64,000 nucleotides of DNA from Corynebacterium sp. (GCF_030152825.1 NZ_JASLIP010000037.1:35819-99818); one strand, 5' to 3'; shown: positions 1 to 9,208, counted from the first letter of the stretch. The notes: generated by a model from the letters alone, not told the origin. Numbers and translations are program-made.

Positions 1-202
1 GCAGGACTAGCAGGTTGATGTGCTCCGCGCGGTACGTCATGACCTTGGCCAAGCGACGGGAACCTGGCCTCTCGTCCTTCACCAGCGTCTCAACCCGCGC
101 CGCAGAGAGCGAGGATAGTGCGGTCTCAGCAAGGGAGAACACCGCGCCGACCGCGAGCGCGAGAATTAGGCCGATAGTGCCAGCTAATATCCAGTAGTCC
201 AT
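1..202 (-). CDS. CNNM/CorC-type membrane protein, N-terminal part (truncated by window edge)
   Basis: Only about the first 67 residues are in the window. They begin MDYWILAGTIG and run through a hydrophobic helix into FSLAETALSSLSAARVE, the typical opening of the CNNM (DUF21) membrane domain of HlyC/CorC-family proteins, which usually continue into CBS and CorC_HlyC domains and have been linked to divalent-cation export. The start codon directly abuts the stop codon of ybeY with no base between them, so translation is probably coupled. The ybeY-corC order is common in actinobacteria. The CBS part is outside the window and cannot be checked. Confidence 0.8.
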   Translation of the reverse strand, partial: MDYWILAGTIGLILALAVGAVFSLAETALSSLSAARVETLVKDERPGSRRLAKVMTYRAEHINLLVL

Positions 203-805
203 TTACCTAGACTCGGTTTCTGCATCGGCACTGAAGGAGCTGCCGGAGCCGGTGTCGTCGCGGTCGGCGGCGCTCGGGAAGGCCGCGGCACCGCTCGGCT
301 TCGGGCCGAACTTCACGCCGCGCTCCTCCTGGGAGTCGTACCAATTCGCCAGGACCTCGTTCTGGATGGAGAACATCTGCTGTTCCTCCTCCGGGGTCAC
401 GTGGTCGAAGCCCAGCAGGTGCAGCACGCCGTGCACGGTCAGCAGGTCCAGCTCGTGGGCCAGGGAGTGGCCGGCGCGCTCGGCCTGCCCCTTCGCGAAA
501 CTCGGGCAGAGCATGATGTCGCCCAGCATCGCCGGGGAGGTCGGCGGGCCGTCCTTGCGGCCCCATCCCGGGGTGAGCTCATCCATTGGGAAGCTCATGA
601 CATCCGTCGGGCCCGGCAGGTTCAGCCAGCGCAGGTGGAGATCGGCGATGGTCTCCTCGTCCACGATGTGGATGGACAGCTCCGCGCTGGAGTGGACGTC
701 CATGGTCCACAGCGTATAGCGGGCGACGTCGATCAGCTCTTCCTCGTTGATCTCGCCCCAGCCGGATTCGTTAAAAACCTCGATGCTCACTAGCGGGTTC
801 TCCAT
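203..805 (-). CDS. ybeY: Endoribonuclease YbeY (rRNA maturation / ribosome quality control)
   Basis: A 200-residue protein with the family's metal-binding signature HGVLHLLGFDH, in which three histidines (about residues 125, 129 and 135) are the expected zinc ligands of this single-strand-specific RNase. YbeY acts in 16S rRNA 3'-end maturation and ribosome quality control. The last 45 or so residues after the motif are acidic and Ser/Gly-rich and look like a species-specific tail. The ATG overlaps the end of the phoH-like gene by 16 nt and the stop abuts the next gene, so this is a tightly coupled operon member. Confidence 0.95.
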   Translation of the reverse strand: MENPLVSIEVFNESGWGEINEEELIDVARYTLWTMDVHSSAELSIHIVDEETIADLHLRWLNLPGPTDVMSFPMDELTPGWGRKDGPPTSPAMLGDIMLCPSFAKGQAERAGHSLAHELDLLTVHGVLHLLGFDHVTPEEEQQMFSIQNEVLANWYDSQEERGVKFGPKPSGAAAFPSAADRDDTGSGSSFSADAETESR

Positions 806-1842
806 TCCTGTTCTTCTTCACGGTCCAAGCGGGCGAGCTCCTCTTCGGCCTCGAAGCGCTCGTAGGCGTCCACGATGCGGGTCACCAGGCGGTGCCGGAC
901 GACGTCGTTGCTGCTCAGCTCGGCGAAACGGATGCCGTCCACGCCGTCCAGGATTTCCTGGCTTGCGGCCAGGCCGCTGCGCTGATTCTTCGGCAGGTCC
1001 ACCTGGGTCAGGTCGCCGGTGATCACCATCTTCGACCCGAAGCCGAGGCGGGTGAGGAACATCTTCATCTGCGCGGGCGTGGTGTTCTGCGCCTCGTCCA
1101 GGATGACGAAGCTGTTGTTCAGCGTGCGGCCGCGCATATAGGCCAGCGGGGCGACCTCGATGACGCCGGATTCCATGAGCCGCGGGATGATCTCCGGATC
1201 CACCATCTCCCGCAGCGCGTCGTGGAGGGGGCGCAGGTAGGGGTCGATCTTGTCGCCCAGGGTGCCGGGCAGGAAGCCGAGGTTCTCCCCCGCCTCCACG
1301 GCCGGACGGGTGAGGATGATCCGGGTGACCTCCTTGGCCTGCAGCGCCTGCACTGCCTTGGCCATCGCCAGGTAGGTCTTGCCCGTGCCTGCGGGGCCGA
1401 GCCCGAATACGACCGAGTAGTTGTCGATCGCCTCGACGTACTCTTCCTGGCCGAGGGTCTTGGGCCGCACCGCCTTGCCGCGGTAGCTGACGATCGGAGC
1501 GGCCTTGTAGTTCAGCGCCGCGCCCTGCTCGTCGAGCATTTCGATAATGCGACGGGTGACGTCCGGGGTGACCGTCTGGCCGTGATCAGCGATGGCGGCC
1601 ATCTCCATCAGGATCTTGCGGGTGCGGCTCACCTCGCTGGCCTCGCCGCGCAAGACCAGGTGGTTGCCACGGGTCAGGATGTCTGCGTCGACGGTGTCTT
1701 CGACGATCCTGAGATTTTCATCTGCCGGACCGGAGACGGCCAGCACGGCTTCTGGGGGAAGTTCAAGGGTGGAGCTGGCTACTCGCGGGCGTGGTGACTG
1801 CGCTGCGTGGGCTCCGTGGGTGCGGACAGTATGAGGAACCAT
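790..1842 (-). CDS. phoH: PhoH-like ATPase (YbeZ type)
   Basis: A 350-residue PhoH-family protein. Residues about 30-110 form the small KH-like N-terminal region (ADENLRIVEDTVDADI), followed by the P-loop GPAGTGKTYLA and the Walker B-like stretch FVILDEAQNTTP. YbeZ-type PhoH proteins act with YbeY in RNA metabolism, which fits the position directly before ybeY (16-nt overlap). The first 20 residues are Pro/Ala-rich with no obvious domain, so an internal start cannot be excluded. It lies 12 nt after the end of rsmE, in the same operon. Confidence 0.93.
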   Translation of the reverse strand: MVPHTVRTHGAHAAQSPRPRVASSTLELPPEAVLAVSGPADENLRIVEDTVDADILTRGNHLVLRGEASEVSRTRKILMEMAAIADHGQTVTPDVTRRIIEMLDEQGAALNYKAAPIVSYRGKAVRPKTLGQEEYVEAIDNYSVVFGLGPAGTGKTYLAMAKAVQALQAKEVTRIILTRPAVEAGENLGFLPGTLGDKIDPYLRPLHDALREMVDPEIIPRLMESGVIEVAPLAYMRGRTLNNSFVILDEAQNTTPAQMKMFLTRLGFGSKMVITGDLTQVDLPKNQRSGLAASQEILDGVDGIRFAELSSNDVVRHRLVTRIVDAYERFEAEEELARLDREEEQEWRTR

Positions 1843-1854
1843 ATGGGCCTTATC

Positions 1855-2634
1855 CTACCGCGCTCTATCAGTCAGTGAGGGCGCCGATCGCTCCCAGCGG
1901 CCGGTGAGGGCACCAATCGCCCCCAACGCCACGGCGCCTGCGGTGGCGGTGCGCAGCACCTCGGGTCCGAGGACGACCGGTTGGCCGCCGAGCCCCTCGA
2001 GGGCCGTCAGCTCGTCCGGGGTGATGCCGCCCTCCGGCCCGATGACAAGCACAATTTCCTCTACTCCGGCCGCGCTCTCGACGAAGGATCGGAAGCTGCC
2101 GCGGGCGTCCTCGTGAAGCATCCCGAGGCGCGCGGTTGGTTCGGGCGCGGCGAGCCCCGGCACGAGCTCCGGCAGGTCGCTGAGATTGCGCAGCAGCCCA
2201 GTGATCTCGGGAAGGACGAGCCGGCGGGACTGCTTGGTGGCCGCGAAGGCGGTTTTCTCCCAGCGGGCCAGGGCTTTGTCTTCCTTCTTGTCCCAGCGGG
2301 CGATGCAGCGGCTGGCAGCCCACGGGATGATTCGATGCACCCCGGCCTGGACCATCAGGTCCACCGCCAGCTCGGAGCGGTCGGACTTCGGCAGAGCCTG
2401 GACGATCGTCACCCGGGGCGTGGGCTGCGGCAGCTCCAGTAGCTCGGAGACCTGCACGCCAGCAGTAGAAAACGTGCCACGCACGGCGGTGGCGGCACCG
2501 TCGCTCACGATGACCGCCTCCCCCTCGGCAATGCGCTTGACCTGGCTGTGCCGAGCCTCCGCGCCAGTGAGCTGGACGGAATCACCGACCGCAAGACCAT
2601 CGGGCAGGGGCTGAATGAACACCGATTCTGTCAC
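1855..2634 (-). CDS. rsmE: 16S rRNA (uracil-1498-N3)-methyltransferase
   Basis: RsmE methylates U1498 of 16S rRNA with S-adenosylmethionine. The N-terminal PUA-like part begins TESVFIQPLPDG, and the C-terminal SPOUT knot shows LVIGPEGGITPDEL and a terminal VLGPEVLRTATAGAVAL stretch. I take the GTG at 2634 as the start, giving 259 residues: the reading frame stays open upstream to 2685, but that extension is a run of Arg/Lys/Gln unlike the family, and GGAAG lies shortly before the GTG. The gene sits between dnaJ2 and phoH in the conserved actinobacterial order. Confidence 0.92.
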   Translation of the reverse strand: MTESVFIQPLPDGLAVGDSVQLTGAEARHSQVKRIAEGEAVIVSDGAATAVRGTFSTAGVQVSELLELPQPTPRVTIVQALPKSDRSELAVDLMVQAGVHRIIPWAASRCIARWDKKEDKALARWEKTAFAATKQSRRLVLPEITGLLRNLSDLPELVPGLAAPEPTARLGMLHEDARGSFRSFVESAAGVEEIVLVIGPEGGITPDELTALEGLGGQPVVLGPEVLRTATAGAVALGAIGALTGRWERSAPSLTDRAR

Positions 2635-2728
2635 TAGTTTCTTCCGCTTCTTCCGCTGGTGGCTCGGCTGGCTACGCCGTTGCACGGGCGCTTGGCTAGG
2701 CCGGCCTTATCGGCCTCCCTGCGCCTTC

Positions 2729-3871
2729 TTAGGCGCGGGAGAAGTGCTTGCGCAGCCGGGAGAACAGGCCGCTGTGCTGGCCACCCTTCATGTTCACTGT
2801 CACGTCCTCCTTGGAGTGGTCGCGCAGCTGCTCCAGCAGCTCGCGCTGCTTGTGGCTCAGGTTGTTTGGCACGATGACGTCCACGTGGACGATCAGGTTG
2901 CCGTGGCCCTCGCGGCGCAGGTGAGGCATGCCCTGGCCGGACAGGCGAATCTGCTCGTCCGGCTGGGTACCGGCCGGGATCTCCACCGACTCGTTGCTGC
3001 CGTCCAGCAGCTCCAGCGAGGTCTTCGTGCCCAGGGCGGCGTCCACCGCCGGGACGGAGATGGTGACGTGCAGGTTATCGCCCTCACGGATGAACATCGG
3101 GTGATCCTCGGCCTGGACCTCGATGTAGAGGTCACCGGCCGGCCCACCGCCCGGACCGACCTCGCCCTCACCGGCCATACGGATGCGCATGCCGTCGGAA
3201 ATACCGGCCGGGATGTTCACCGCGATGTCCCGGCGGGCGCGCACCCGGCCATCACCCTGACAGTTCTCGCACGGGTCCTCAATGATCTCGCCGGTGCCGC
3301 CGCAGCGGTGGCACGGGCGGGCGACCTGCACGCGGCCCAGGATGGAGTTCTGAACCTCCATGACCTGGCCCTGCCCGTGACAGGTGGGGCAACCCACCGG
3401 CTCGGACTTGGACTGCGACCCCGTCCCCTCGCAGGGCTCGCACAGCACGGCGGTGTCCACGGTGACCTCGTGCTTGATGCCGGAGTAGATCTCCTCCAGG
3501 CTCAGCGAGATTCGCAGCAGCGCATCGTTGCCACGGCGTACGCGGGAGACGCGCTGGCCCGCTCCCCCGCCGCCACCGCCGAAGAAGGCGTCGAAGATAT
3601 CGCCCAGTCCACCGGTGCCGAATCCACCGCCGCCACCCGGCTGGCCGAAGCCCTGCTCCTCTGGGTCCCCGCCGGCGTCCACGATCTGGCGCTTCTGCGG
3701 GTCAAGGAGGACCTCCTGGGCGAGGGTCGCCTCCCGGAACTTCTCCGCCGCGTCCTCGGACGGGTTGACGTCCGGGTGGTACTTACGGGCGACCTTGCGA
3801 TAAGCCTTCTTGATCTCCGCATCGGTGGCGTTTCGTTCCACGCCAAGAATGCCGTAATAGTCACGGGCCAC
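2729..3871 (-). CDS. dnaJ2: Molecular chaperone DnaJ (second DnaJ, HrcA-linked)
   Basis: A type I J-protein of 380 residues. It has an N-terminal J domain with HPD at about residues 32-34, a Gly/Phe-rich linker at about 72-105, then four CxxCxGxG zinc-binding repeats (CEPCEGTG, CPTCHGQG, CHRCGGTG, CENCQGDG) and a C-terminal substrate-binding region. It stimulates DnaK and delivers unfolded clients. The start is GTG, with AAAGGGG upstream. It lies 46 nt after hrcA, the arrangement of the second actinobacterial DnaJ; the dnaK-grpE-dnaJ1 operon would be elsewhere. Confidence 0.95.
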   Translation of the reverse strand: MARDYYGILGVERNATDAEIKKAYRKVARKYHPDVNPSEDAAEKFREATLAQEVLLDPQKRQIVDAGGDPEEQGFGQPGGGGGFGTGGLGDIFDAFFGGGGGGAGQRVSRVRRGNDALLRISLSLEEIYSGIKHEVTVDTAVLCEPCEGTGSQSKSEPVGCPTCHGQGQVMEVQNSILGRVQVARPCHRCGGTGEIIEDPCENCQGDGRVRARRDIAVNIPAGISDGMRIRMAGEGEVGPGGGPAGDLYIEVQAEDHPMFIREGDNLHVTISVPAVDAALGTKTSLELLDGSNESVEIPAGTQPDEQIRLSGQGMPHLRREGHGNLIVHVDVIVPNNLSHKQRELLEQLRDHSKEDVTVNMKGGQHSGLFSRLRKHFSRA

Positions 3872-3917
3872 GGTGAGTTTTATCCCCTTTGCTCGCTATC
3901 GAAACCAAACTTACAGT

Positions 3918-4970
3918 CTACTCCCCGGCCAGAATCCGGGATACATAGTGCGCCACTGCGGTCACCTTAGACATCGTGCCAGGGTAGTCCAAGTGCGTCG
4001 GGCCCAGCACACCGAGCCCGCCCATGACCGCGTTTTCCGCGCCGTAGCCGGTGGAGATCACCGAGGCGCTGCGCAGCTCTTCGTCCTCATTCTCCTCGCC
4101 GATGCTGACCTGGATGCCCATGTCTCGGACCCCGGAGAGGAGCTTGAGAACGACGACCTGCTCTTCCAACGCTTCGAGCACCGGGGTTAATTCCCCCACC
4201 CGGGCGATATTCGGGGTGCCGGCGAGAATGAGCCGGTCATTGGGTCGCTCCACCATGGTCTCCATCAGCACGGTCGCCACCGCGATCAGGGCTGGCCGCA
4301 GCTCCGCGGGCACCGTCTTCAACCGGGCTTCCTGGGCGAGGGAGGCGATCTTCGCACATGCCTCCTCTAGGGTGAGCCCGACGACGCTGTGGTTGACCAG
4401 GTCGCGGACGCGCGGCAGGTCAGACTCGGCGAGCGGTTCGGCGAGGTCGACGTTGCGCTGATCGACCCGGCCGGTGTCCGTGATGAGGACGACGAGCAGA
4501 CGGTGGGTGGTGAGGCGCACGAGCTCGCAGTGCTTCACCCAGCCGATGCGCATGTCCGGCAGCTGCACGACCGCCACCTGACGGGTCAGCTGGGCCAGCA
4601 GCTGCACACTGCGACGCAGGACGTCCTCCAGGTCCACCCCGTGCTCCAGGAAGTCCAGGATCGCCCGCCGCTCCGGCATGCTCATCGGCTTGACCGCGTG
4701 GATGCCGTCCACGAAGTGGCGGTAGCCCTTCGCGGTGGGGATGCGCCCGGAGCTGGTGTGCTGCTGGGTGATGTAGCCATCCTTCTCGAGGGCGGCCATG
4801 TCGTTGCGGATCGTCGCGGAGGACACTCCCAGCTGGTGCCGGTCGAGGAGCATCTTGGAGCCCACCGGCTCCTGCAGGGAGATGTAGTCCGACACGATGG
4901 CGCGCAGCACCTCGCTGCGGCGTTGCTGGGTCGACAGCGACGCGCGGTTCTTGGGCACGCGATTAGTCAC
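3918..4970 (-). CDS. hrcA: Heat-inducible transcription repressor HrcA
   Basis: A 350-residue HrcA. The N-terminal winged helix (LRAIVSDYISLQEPVGSK, then SSATIRNDMAALEKDGYI) binds CIRCE operators, and the rest is the GAF-like sensing domain. It represses groES/groEL-type genes until heat stress, and its refolding is monitored by chaperonin. The start is GTG, with no strong Shine-Dalgarno sequence. No CIRCE inverted repeat (TTAGCACTC-N9-GAGTGCTAA) was found in front of the gene, so autoregulation through CIRCE is not supported here. It is followed at 46 nt by dnaJ2. Confidence 0.95.
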   Translation of the reverse strand: MTNRVPKNRASLSTQQRRSEVLRAIVSDYISLQEPVGSKMLLDRHQLGVSSATIRNDMAALEKDGYITQQHTSSGRIPTAKGYRHFVDGIHAVKPMSMPERRAILDFLEHGVDLEDVLRRSVQLLAQLTRQVAVVQLPDMRIGWVKHCELVRLTTHRLLVVLITDTGRVDQRNVDLAEPLAESDLPRVRDLVNHSVVGLTLEEACAKIASLAQEARLKTVPAELRPALIAVATVLMETMVERPNDRLILAGTPNIARVGELTPVLEALEEQVVVLKLLSGVRDMGIQVSIGEENEDEELRSASVISTGYGAENAVMGGLGVLGPTHLDYPGTMSKVTAVAHYVSRILAGE

Positions 4971-5039
4971 GGAAAATGCTCACCACCATCTGTTCTGCTT
5001 CTCCCCCAGCCTAGGCGAAAGGCCCGGCTCACTCCATGA

Positions 5040-6305
5040 TCACTCCATGGCGAGCAGCAGATCGGTGACGATGCCGTCCACCAGGTAGCGGCCCTGCTCC
5101 GTGACGCGCAGTCGCTGTGCGTGCGCATCGACCTCGAGCAGGCCCAGGCGCTGGTAGCGCTCGATTTCTGCCTCGGCTCCCGCCAGCCCCGCGAGCGCCA
5201 CGCCCTCTCGCAGGCGCAGCCCCAGCATCAGGTGCTCGGTGGCCAGGTCCGCATGGCTCAGTGGTTCGAAGGTCACCGTCGGCAGGCTGTGGCGCTGAAT
5301 GAGGGCTTCCCAGTAGCGGGCGGGGTACTTGGCGTTGACCAGGCGGGTGATGCCAGAGAAGTCTTCCGCGCCAACGCGCTCCGCAGCCTCGGCCAGCAGG
5401 TACTGCGCCGCCGCACCTTCCTGCAGTCGCACGCAGCCGTGGGCTCCCGGGCCCGCACCCCACCACTGGCCATCCCGCCAGTAAATGAGGTTGTGCTCGC
5501 ACTCCCCGCCCGGCTTTGTCCAGTTGGAAACCTCGTACCACTGGAAACCCGCCTCGACGAGGCGCTCGTCGATCATGCGGTAGCGGTCGGCGTAGACGTC
5601 CTCGTCCGGGGCGGGTAGCTCCCCGCGGCGGACCTTGCGGGCCATCGCGGTGCCGTCCTCGACGATGAGAGAGTAGGCAGAAACGTGGTCCACGTCCGCC
5701 TCGATGACGGCGTCCAAGCTGCGGGCCAGGTCCTCGTCGCGCTCGGTGGGAGTGCCGTAGATCAGGTCCAGGTTCACGTGCTCAAAGCCCGCGGCCTTGG
5801 CCTCCGCCACCGCCTGCTCCGGGCGGCCGGGCGTGTGCTGGCGCTCCAGGACCTTCAGCACATGCCCGGCCGCCGACTGCATGCCCAGGGAGATCCGGTT
5901 GAAGCCGGCCTCGCGAAGTTGGGAGAAGAATTCCGGGCTGGTGGACTCCGGGTTGGCCTCCGTGGTGACCTCCGCGCCCGGAGCCAGGCCAACGGCGCGG
6001 CGCACCGCATTGAGGACGCGCACCAGCCCCTCGGCCCCCAGCATGGAGGGGGTGCCGCCGCCGAAGAAGACGGTGCTCACCCCGGGGTCGGAATCCCCTT
6101 CGTAGAGTCCCTGCCGGTCCCAGGCCGCTGCCGCCAGCTCGAGCTCCACCTCGAGCGCGTCGAGGTAGCCGGCGGGGGTGCGCCCCTGCGCGGAACCCAT
6201 GCTGGCTGGATCGGCGGCCAGCTCCGCGGGGGTATAGGTGTTGAAGTCGCAATAGCCGCAGCGCGAGGCGCAGAACGGCACGTGAATATACAGCCCGCTG
6301 GTCAT
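5040..6305 (-). CDS. hemW: Radical SAM heme chaperone HemW (HemN-like)
   Basis: A 421-residue radical SAM protein. The iron-sulfur motif CASRCGYC (residues 12-19, CX3CX2C) and GGGTPS are both present. HemW-type proteins have the short spacing without the extra HemN cysteine and are heme-transfer chaperones rather than coproporphyrinogen oxidases; many databases still call them oxygen-independent coproporphyrinogen III oxidase-like. The next gene downstream is hrcA (69-nt gap). A TAGTGT box (6314-6319) lies 8 nt before the ATG, so a leaderless transcript is possible besides read-through from the gene upstream. Confidence 0.9.
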   Translation of the reverse strand: MTSGLYIHVPFCASRCGYCDFNTYTPAELAADPASMGSAQGRTPAGYLDALEVELELAAAAWDRQGLYEGDSDPGVSTVFFGGGTPSMLGAEGLVRVLNAVRRAVGLAPGAEVTTEANPESTSPEFFSQLREAGFNRISLGMQSAAGHVLKVLERQHTPGRPEQAVAEAKAAGFEHVNLDLIYGTPTERDEDLARSLDAVIEADVDHVSAYSLIVEDGTAMARKVRRGELPAPDEDVYADRYRMIDERLVEAGFQWYEVSNWTKPGGECEHNLIYWRDGQWWGAGPGAHGCVRLQEGAAAQYLLAEAAERVGAEDFSGITRLVNAKYPARYWEALIQRHSLPTVTFEPLSHADLATEHLMLGLRLREGVALAGLAGAEAEIERYQRLGLLEVDAHAQRLRVTEQGRYLVDGIVTDLLLAME

Positions 6306-6311
6306 GCCCAG

Positions 6312-7019
6312 CTACACTACCCGGCCGCGCCGCTTCGTCAGCTTTGCGATGAGCTGTTCGATGCGGGCCCGCTCGGCGAGGAACTGCGGTGGGGCCTCCC
6401 CGCGCATGGCTTGTGCCACGGCGGGTTGCTTGGCCACGCCCTCCTGCCACTGCGCCACGATCTCCCGAGTACGCTTCTCCGCCTCGTTGAAAACCTGCGG
6501 CAACAGCACGGCTTGCGCGTTGATGGCCAGGTCGGTCTGCTGGACGACCCACTCGGCGAGCTCCTCCAGCTCCCCGATGAGTTCCTCGTTGCGCTCGCGC
6601 AACCACAGCCGCCAGCCGACGGTCGTCGCCATCTGCGGCTGGTCTCCATCGTCCGCGTCGTGAGTTGAGGACGTTTCCCCATTCTGAGCGCCGTTCCCCT
6701 GGGACGGCGGTCTGGGCGCACCCTTGCGCAGGAAGGACAGGGTGCGTCCGGGGTGCTGGAAGGTATTAGACATCTCGCCGCTGCGCACGCCGGAGACGAA
6801 GGCCTGACGCAATCCGTTGAGCTCCGCGAGCCCCGGGCGGACTTCCTTGCGTCCCTGGCGGACGACGGAGGTGAACTCGAGCAGGCAATCCTCGACCAGC
6901 TCACCGTCCCAGTCCGCGACGGCCTGGGCGATGTGTTCGATGTGCTCGGCGATTTCGTCACCAATGTCGTAGATGTTCTGGGTGAGGTCGCGCACGCGCA
7001 GCGACGCATCGTAGTGCAC
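6312..7019 (-). CDS. Uncharacterised helical protein upstream of hemW
   Basis: I do not recognise a family. From the GTG at 7019 the protein has 235 residues; an ATG at 7052 would add 11 Lys/Gly-rich residues. AGGGAGG lies 4 nt before the GTG, which favours that start. The sequence is mostly charged amphipathic helix (RVRDLTQNIYDIGDEIAEHI; later RIEQLIAKLTKRRG) with an unstructured Ser/Asp/Gln-rich linker near residues 95-130 and no membrane segment or cysteine motif. The stop lies 6 nt from the hemW start, so co-transcription with hemW is likely. Function unknown. Confidence 0.7.
   Translation of the reverse strand: MHYDASLRVRDLTQNIYDIGDEIAEHIEHIAQAVADWDGELVEDCLLEFTSVVRQGRKEVRPGLAELNGLRQAFVSGVRSGEMSNTFQHPGRTLSFLRKGAPRPPSQGNGAQNGETSSTHDADDGDQPQMATTVGWRLWLRERNEELIGELEELAEWVVQQTDLAINAQAVLLPQVFNEAEKRTREIVAQWQEGVAKQPAVAQAMRGEAPPQFLAERARIEQLIAKLTKRRGRVV
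6314..6319 (-). promoter_or_regulatory. Possible -10 box (TAGTGT) for a leaderless hemW transcript
   Basis: TAGTGT reads toward hemW and ends 8 nt before its ATG, overlapping the end of the preceding gene. No Shine-Dalgarno sequence precedes the ATG. It is one of several such cases in this window; on its own the evidence is weak. Confidence 0.35.
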
Positions 7020-7106
7020 GTGACCTCCCTGTTTTCGCTTCGTCCACGACATCCGGCACTTCGCCTTGTAGCTTCCGGTTCCCTGTAGGGCGGCGCATAA
7101 AAGACT

Positions 7107-7141
7107 GTACCCGCATCACATTATGTGAGTGATGCGGGTAC
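7107..7141 (-). terminator. Strong hairpin downstream of the fadD15-like gene
   Basis: A perfect 13-bp stem (GTACCCGCATCAC and its complement) around a 9-nt loop, about 90 nt after the fadD stop and before the next minus-strand gene. There is no clear T-run, so it may be a terminator of the weak-tail type common in high-GC actinobacteria. Confidence 0.65.
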
Positions 7142-7229
7142 GTCCGGGAGGCTTGGCCGTGTCCGGGGATTTATATGAGCTTTCGAGCCCCGGCACCACC
7201 CCGTGGGGCGGTGATTGGGAGCCGGGCAG

Positions 7230-9065
7230 CTACTTCTCGGAGTAGATCCAGGCGATGTCGTCGGCGAAGTTCTTCTCCACCATGAAGCGCTTGAGCTTCA
7301 TCGATGGGGTGACCTCACCGCGCTCCTCCTCGAAGTCGCGGTGAACGATGCGGAATTTCTTGATTCCCTCGGCGTGGGAGACCGACTGGTTGGCCTCGTT
7401 GATCGCGTCCTGAATCTCGCCACGCAGGTTCGCATTCTTCGCCAGCTCGCGAATAGAGGTGCCAGCGGAGATGCCGTGGCGGGCCTTCCAGCTCTCCACC
7501 GCAGCCTCATCCAGGGAGATCAGTGCGCCGATGAACTTCTGATCATCGCCGACGACCATGGCCTGGGAGATCAGCGGGGCGGAGCGCAGAATGTCCTCCA
7601 GCGGGCCCGGGGAGACGTTCTTGCCGCCAGCGGTGACGAGGATTTCCTTCTTTCGGCCGGTGATGCGCAGGTGGCCGGTCGGCAGCAGGGCACCCAGGTC
7701 GCCGGTGGCGTAGAAGCCGTCCTCGTCGAAGGCCTCCTTGGTGGCCTCCTCGTTATTCCAGTAGCCACCGAAGACGACGTCGCCCTTGAGCAGGATCTCG
7801 CCATCGTCGGCGATGCGGACGGTGTTGCCGCCGACGGGTCGGCCCACGGTGCCAATGATGTTATCCGGCTCGAAGTTCACGGTGATGGCGGCGGTAGATT
7901 CGGTCAGGCCGTAGCCTTCGTAGATATACACGCCGACGCCGCGGAAGAAGTGCATGAGCTCCGCGTTGAGCGCCGAGCCACCCGAGATGGCGTACTCCAG
8001 CTCCCCGCCCATGGCCTCGCGAACCTTGGAGTAGATCAGCTTGTCGAAGATGGCGTGGCTGGTCTTCAGGGCAAGGCTCGGCCCCTGCGGGGTGTCCAGC
8101 GCCTTGGAATACTCAATAGCAATCTTCTCGGCGCGCTCGAAGAGCTTCTCACCTATCGTGGAGCCATCGGAGGCCTTGGCGCGCATGCCCGCGTGGACCT
8201 TCTCGAAGACGCGCGGCACGCCCAGGATCAGGTTCGGGTTGGAGCGCTGGAATTCGGTGACCAGGGTGCCGAAGTCGGACCAGTGGGTCTGGGTGCAGCC
8301 GGTGATGAGCAGCAGGTAGGACACCGCGCGGGAGAGCACGTGGGCCAGCGGCAGGAAGGTTACCGCGCTCTTGCCCGGCATGCCCAGGCGGCCGATCGGG
8401 TGGGTTCCCAGGCCACGAGCCTCGCTAAGCCAATTGGAGTGCAGCACCATACAGCCCTTCGGGCGACCGGTGGTGCCCGAGGTGTAGACGATGGAGCAGA
8501 CATCGGAGCTACGCACGTCGGCGATGCGGGCCTCGACCTCGTCCTGGGAGATCTTCTTGTCGCGGGCGTCGTTGATGAGGATGTCGACGGCGCCGCGGTT
8601 GATTCCCAGCACGCGGGTCAGCGGCTCCTTCTCGGTGGGGGTGCCGTCTTCAGAGATGAAGTTCTCGAGGCGCTCGCAGTGCTCCTGAGTCTCACCCACC
8701 GCAAAGCTGGCACCGGAGTCTTGCACGATCCAGGCGCACTGGGAGGTCGAGGAGGAAGGGTAAATCGGCACGGAGATCGCGCCTGCCGCCTGGATCGCCA
8801 GGTCGAGCAGCGACCACTCGTAGCGAGTTTCCGACATGAGGACGACGCGATCCTTGGGCTGCACCCCGTTGGCGATGAGGCCGCGGGCGACGGCATAGAC
8901 CTCATCGAGGAATTGGGTGGTGGTGACGTCCTCCCAGTCGAAGTTCTTCGGGCGACTGAAGGAGACCACGCTCGGATGATCTTTCTGCAGGTCGCGTAGC
9001 GCGGTGAGAATCGTCTCGTTCTCGCCGATGGTATACAGCGGCTCTGAGGTGTATTCCGTCCTCAT
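7230..9065 (-). CDS. Long-chain fatty-acid-CoA ligase (FadD15-like)
   Basis: An AMP-forming acyl-CoA synthetase of about 611 residues. The adenylate-binding P-loop reads YTSGTTGRPKGC, followed by YGLTES, YATGDLGALLPTGHL and the hinge RKKEILVTAGGKNVSP. It activates long-chain fatty acids with ATP and CoA for degradation or lipid building. Two adjacent ATGs exist; AAAGGAG is better spaced from the second (9065). It is a single-gene unit: a strong hairpin follows, and a CRP/GlxR-like site (9128-9143) lies upstream. Length and motifs match the FadD15 group rather than the short 4-coumarate-CoA ligase type seen later at 46.4 kb. Confidence 0.9.
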   Translation of the reverse strand: MRTEYTSEPLYTIGENETILTALRDLQKDHPSVVSFSRPKNFDWEDVTTTQFLDEVYAVARGLIANGVQPKDRVVLMSETRYEWSLLDLAIQAAGAISVPIYPSSSTSQCAWIVQDSGASFAVGETQEHCERLENFISEDGTPTEKEPLTRVLGINRGAVDILINDARDKKISQDEVEARIADVRSSDVCSIVYTSGTTGRPKGCMVLHSNWLSEARGLGTHPIGRLGMPGKSAVTFLPLAHVLSRAVSYLLLITGCTQTHWSDFGTLVTEFQRSNPNLILGVPRVFEKVHAGMRAKASDGSTIGEKLFERAEKIAIEYSKALDTPQGPSLALKTSHAIFDKLIYSKVREAMGGELEYAISGGSALNAELMHFFRGVGVYIYEGYGLTESTAAITVNFEPDNIIGTVGRPVGGNTVRIADDGEILLKGDVVFGGYWNNEEATKEAFDEDGFYATGDLGALLPTGHLRITGRKKEILVTAGGKNVSPGPLEDILRSAPLISQAMVVGDDQKFIGALISLDEAAVESWKARHGISAGTSIRELAKNANLRGEIQDAINEANQSVSHAEGIKKFRIVHRDFEEERGEVTPSMKLKRFMVEKNFADDIAWIYSEK

Positions 9066-9127
9066 CATTCTCCTTTGTGGACCGTAGCTCAGGAATAGAT
9101 TTCGCTACAGCTATAAAAACACACATA

Positions 9128-9143
9128 AGTGGTGCAGATCACT
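9128..9143. promoter_or_regulatory. Candidate GlxR (CRP-type) operator upstream of the fadD15-like gene
   Basis: AGTGGTGCAGATCACT has the GTG-N8-CAC core and matches 8 of 12 fixed positions of the published GlxR consensus TGTGANNTANNTCACA. It lies about 60-75 nt upstream of the fadD start, where a CRP-type activator could act. This is a by-eye match. Confidence 0.35.
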
Positions 9144-9208
9144 AAAACGCCAATTTTCCCGAGTCACGCATCCCTGCGGATCTCCCCCACCGCCGAAGGG
9201 TGAGGACC

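Noticed and set aside
4971..5040. CIRCE operator before hrcA
   Set aside because: No TTAGCACTC-N9-GAGTGCTAA-like inverted repeat was found in the gap.
7215..8999. 594-codon plus-strand frame opposite the fadD15-like gene
   Set aside because: Antisense shadow in high-GC DNA; the acyl-CoA ligase on the other strand is unambiguous.
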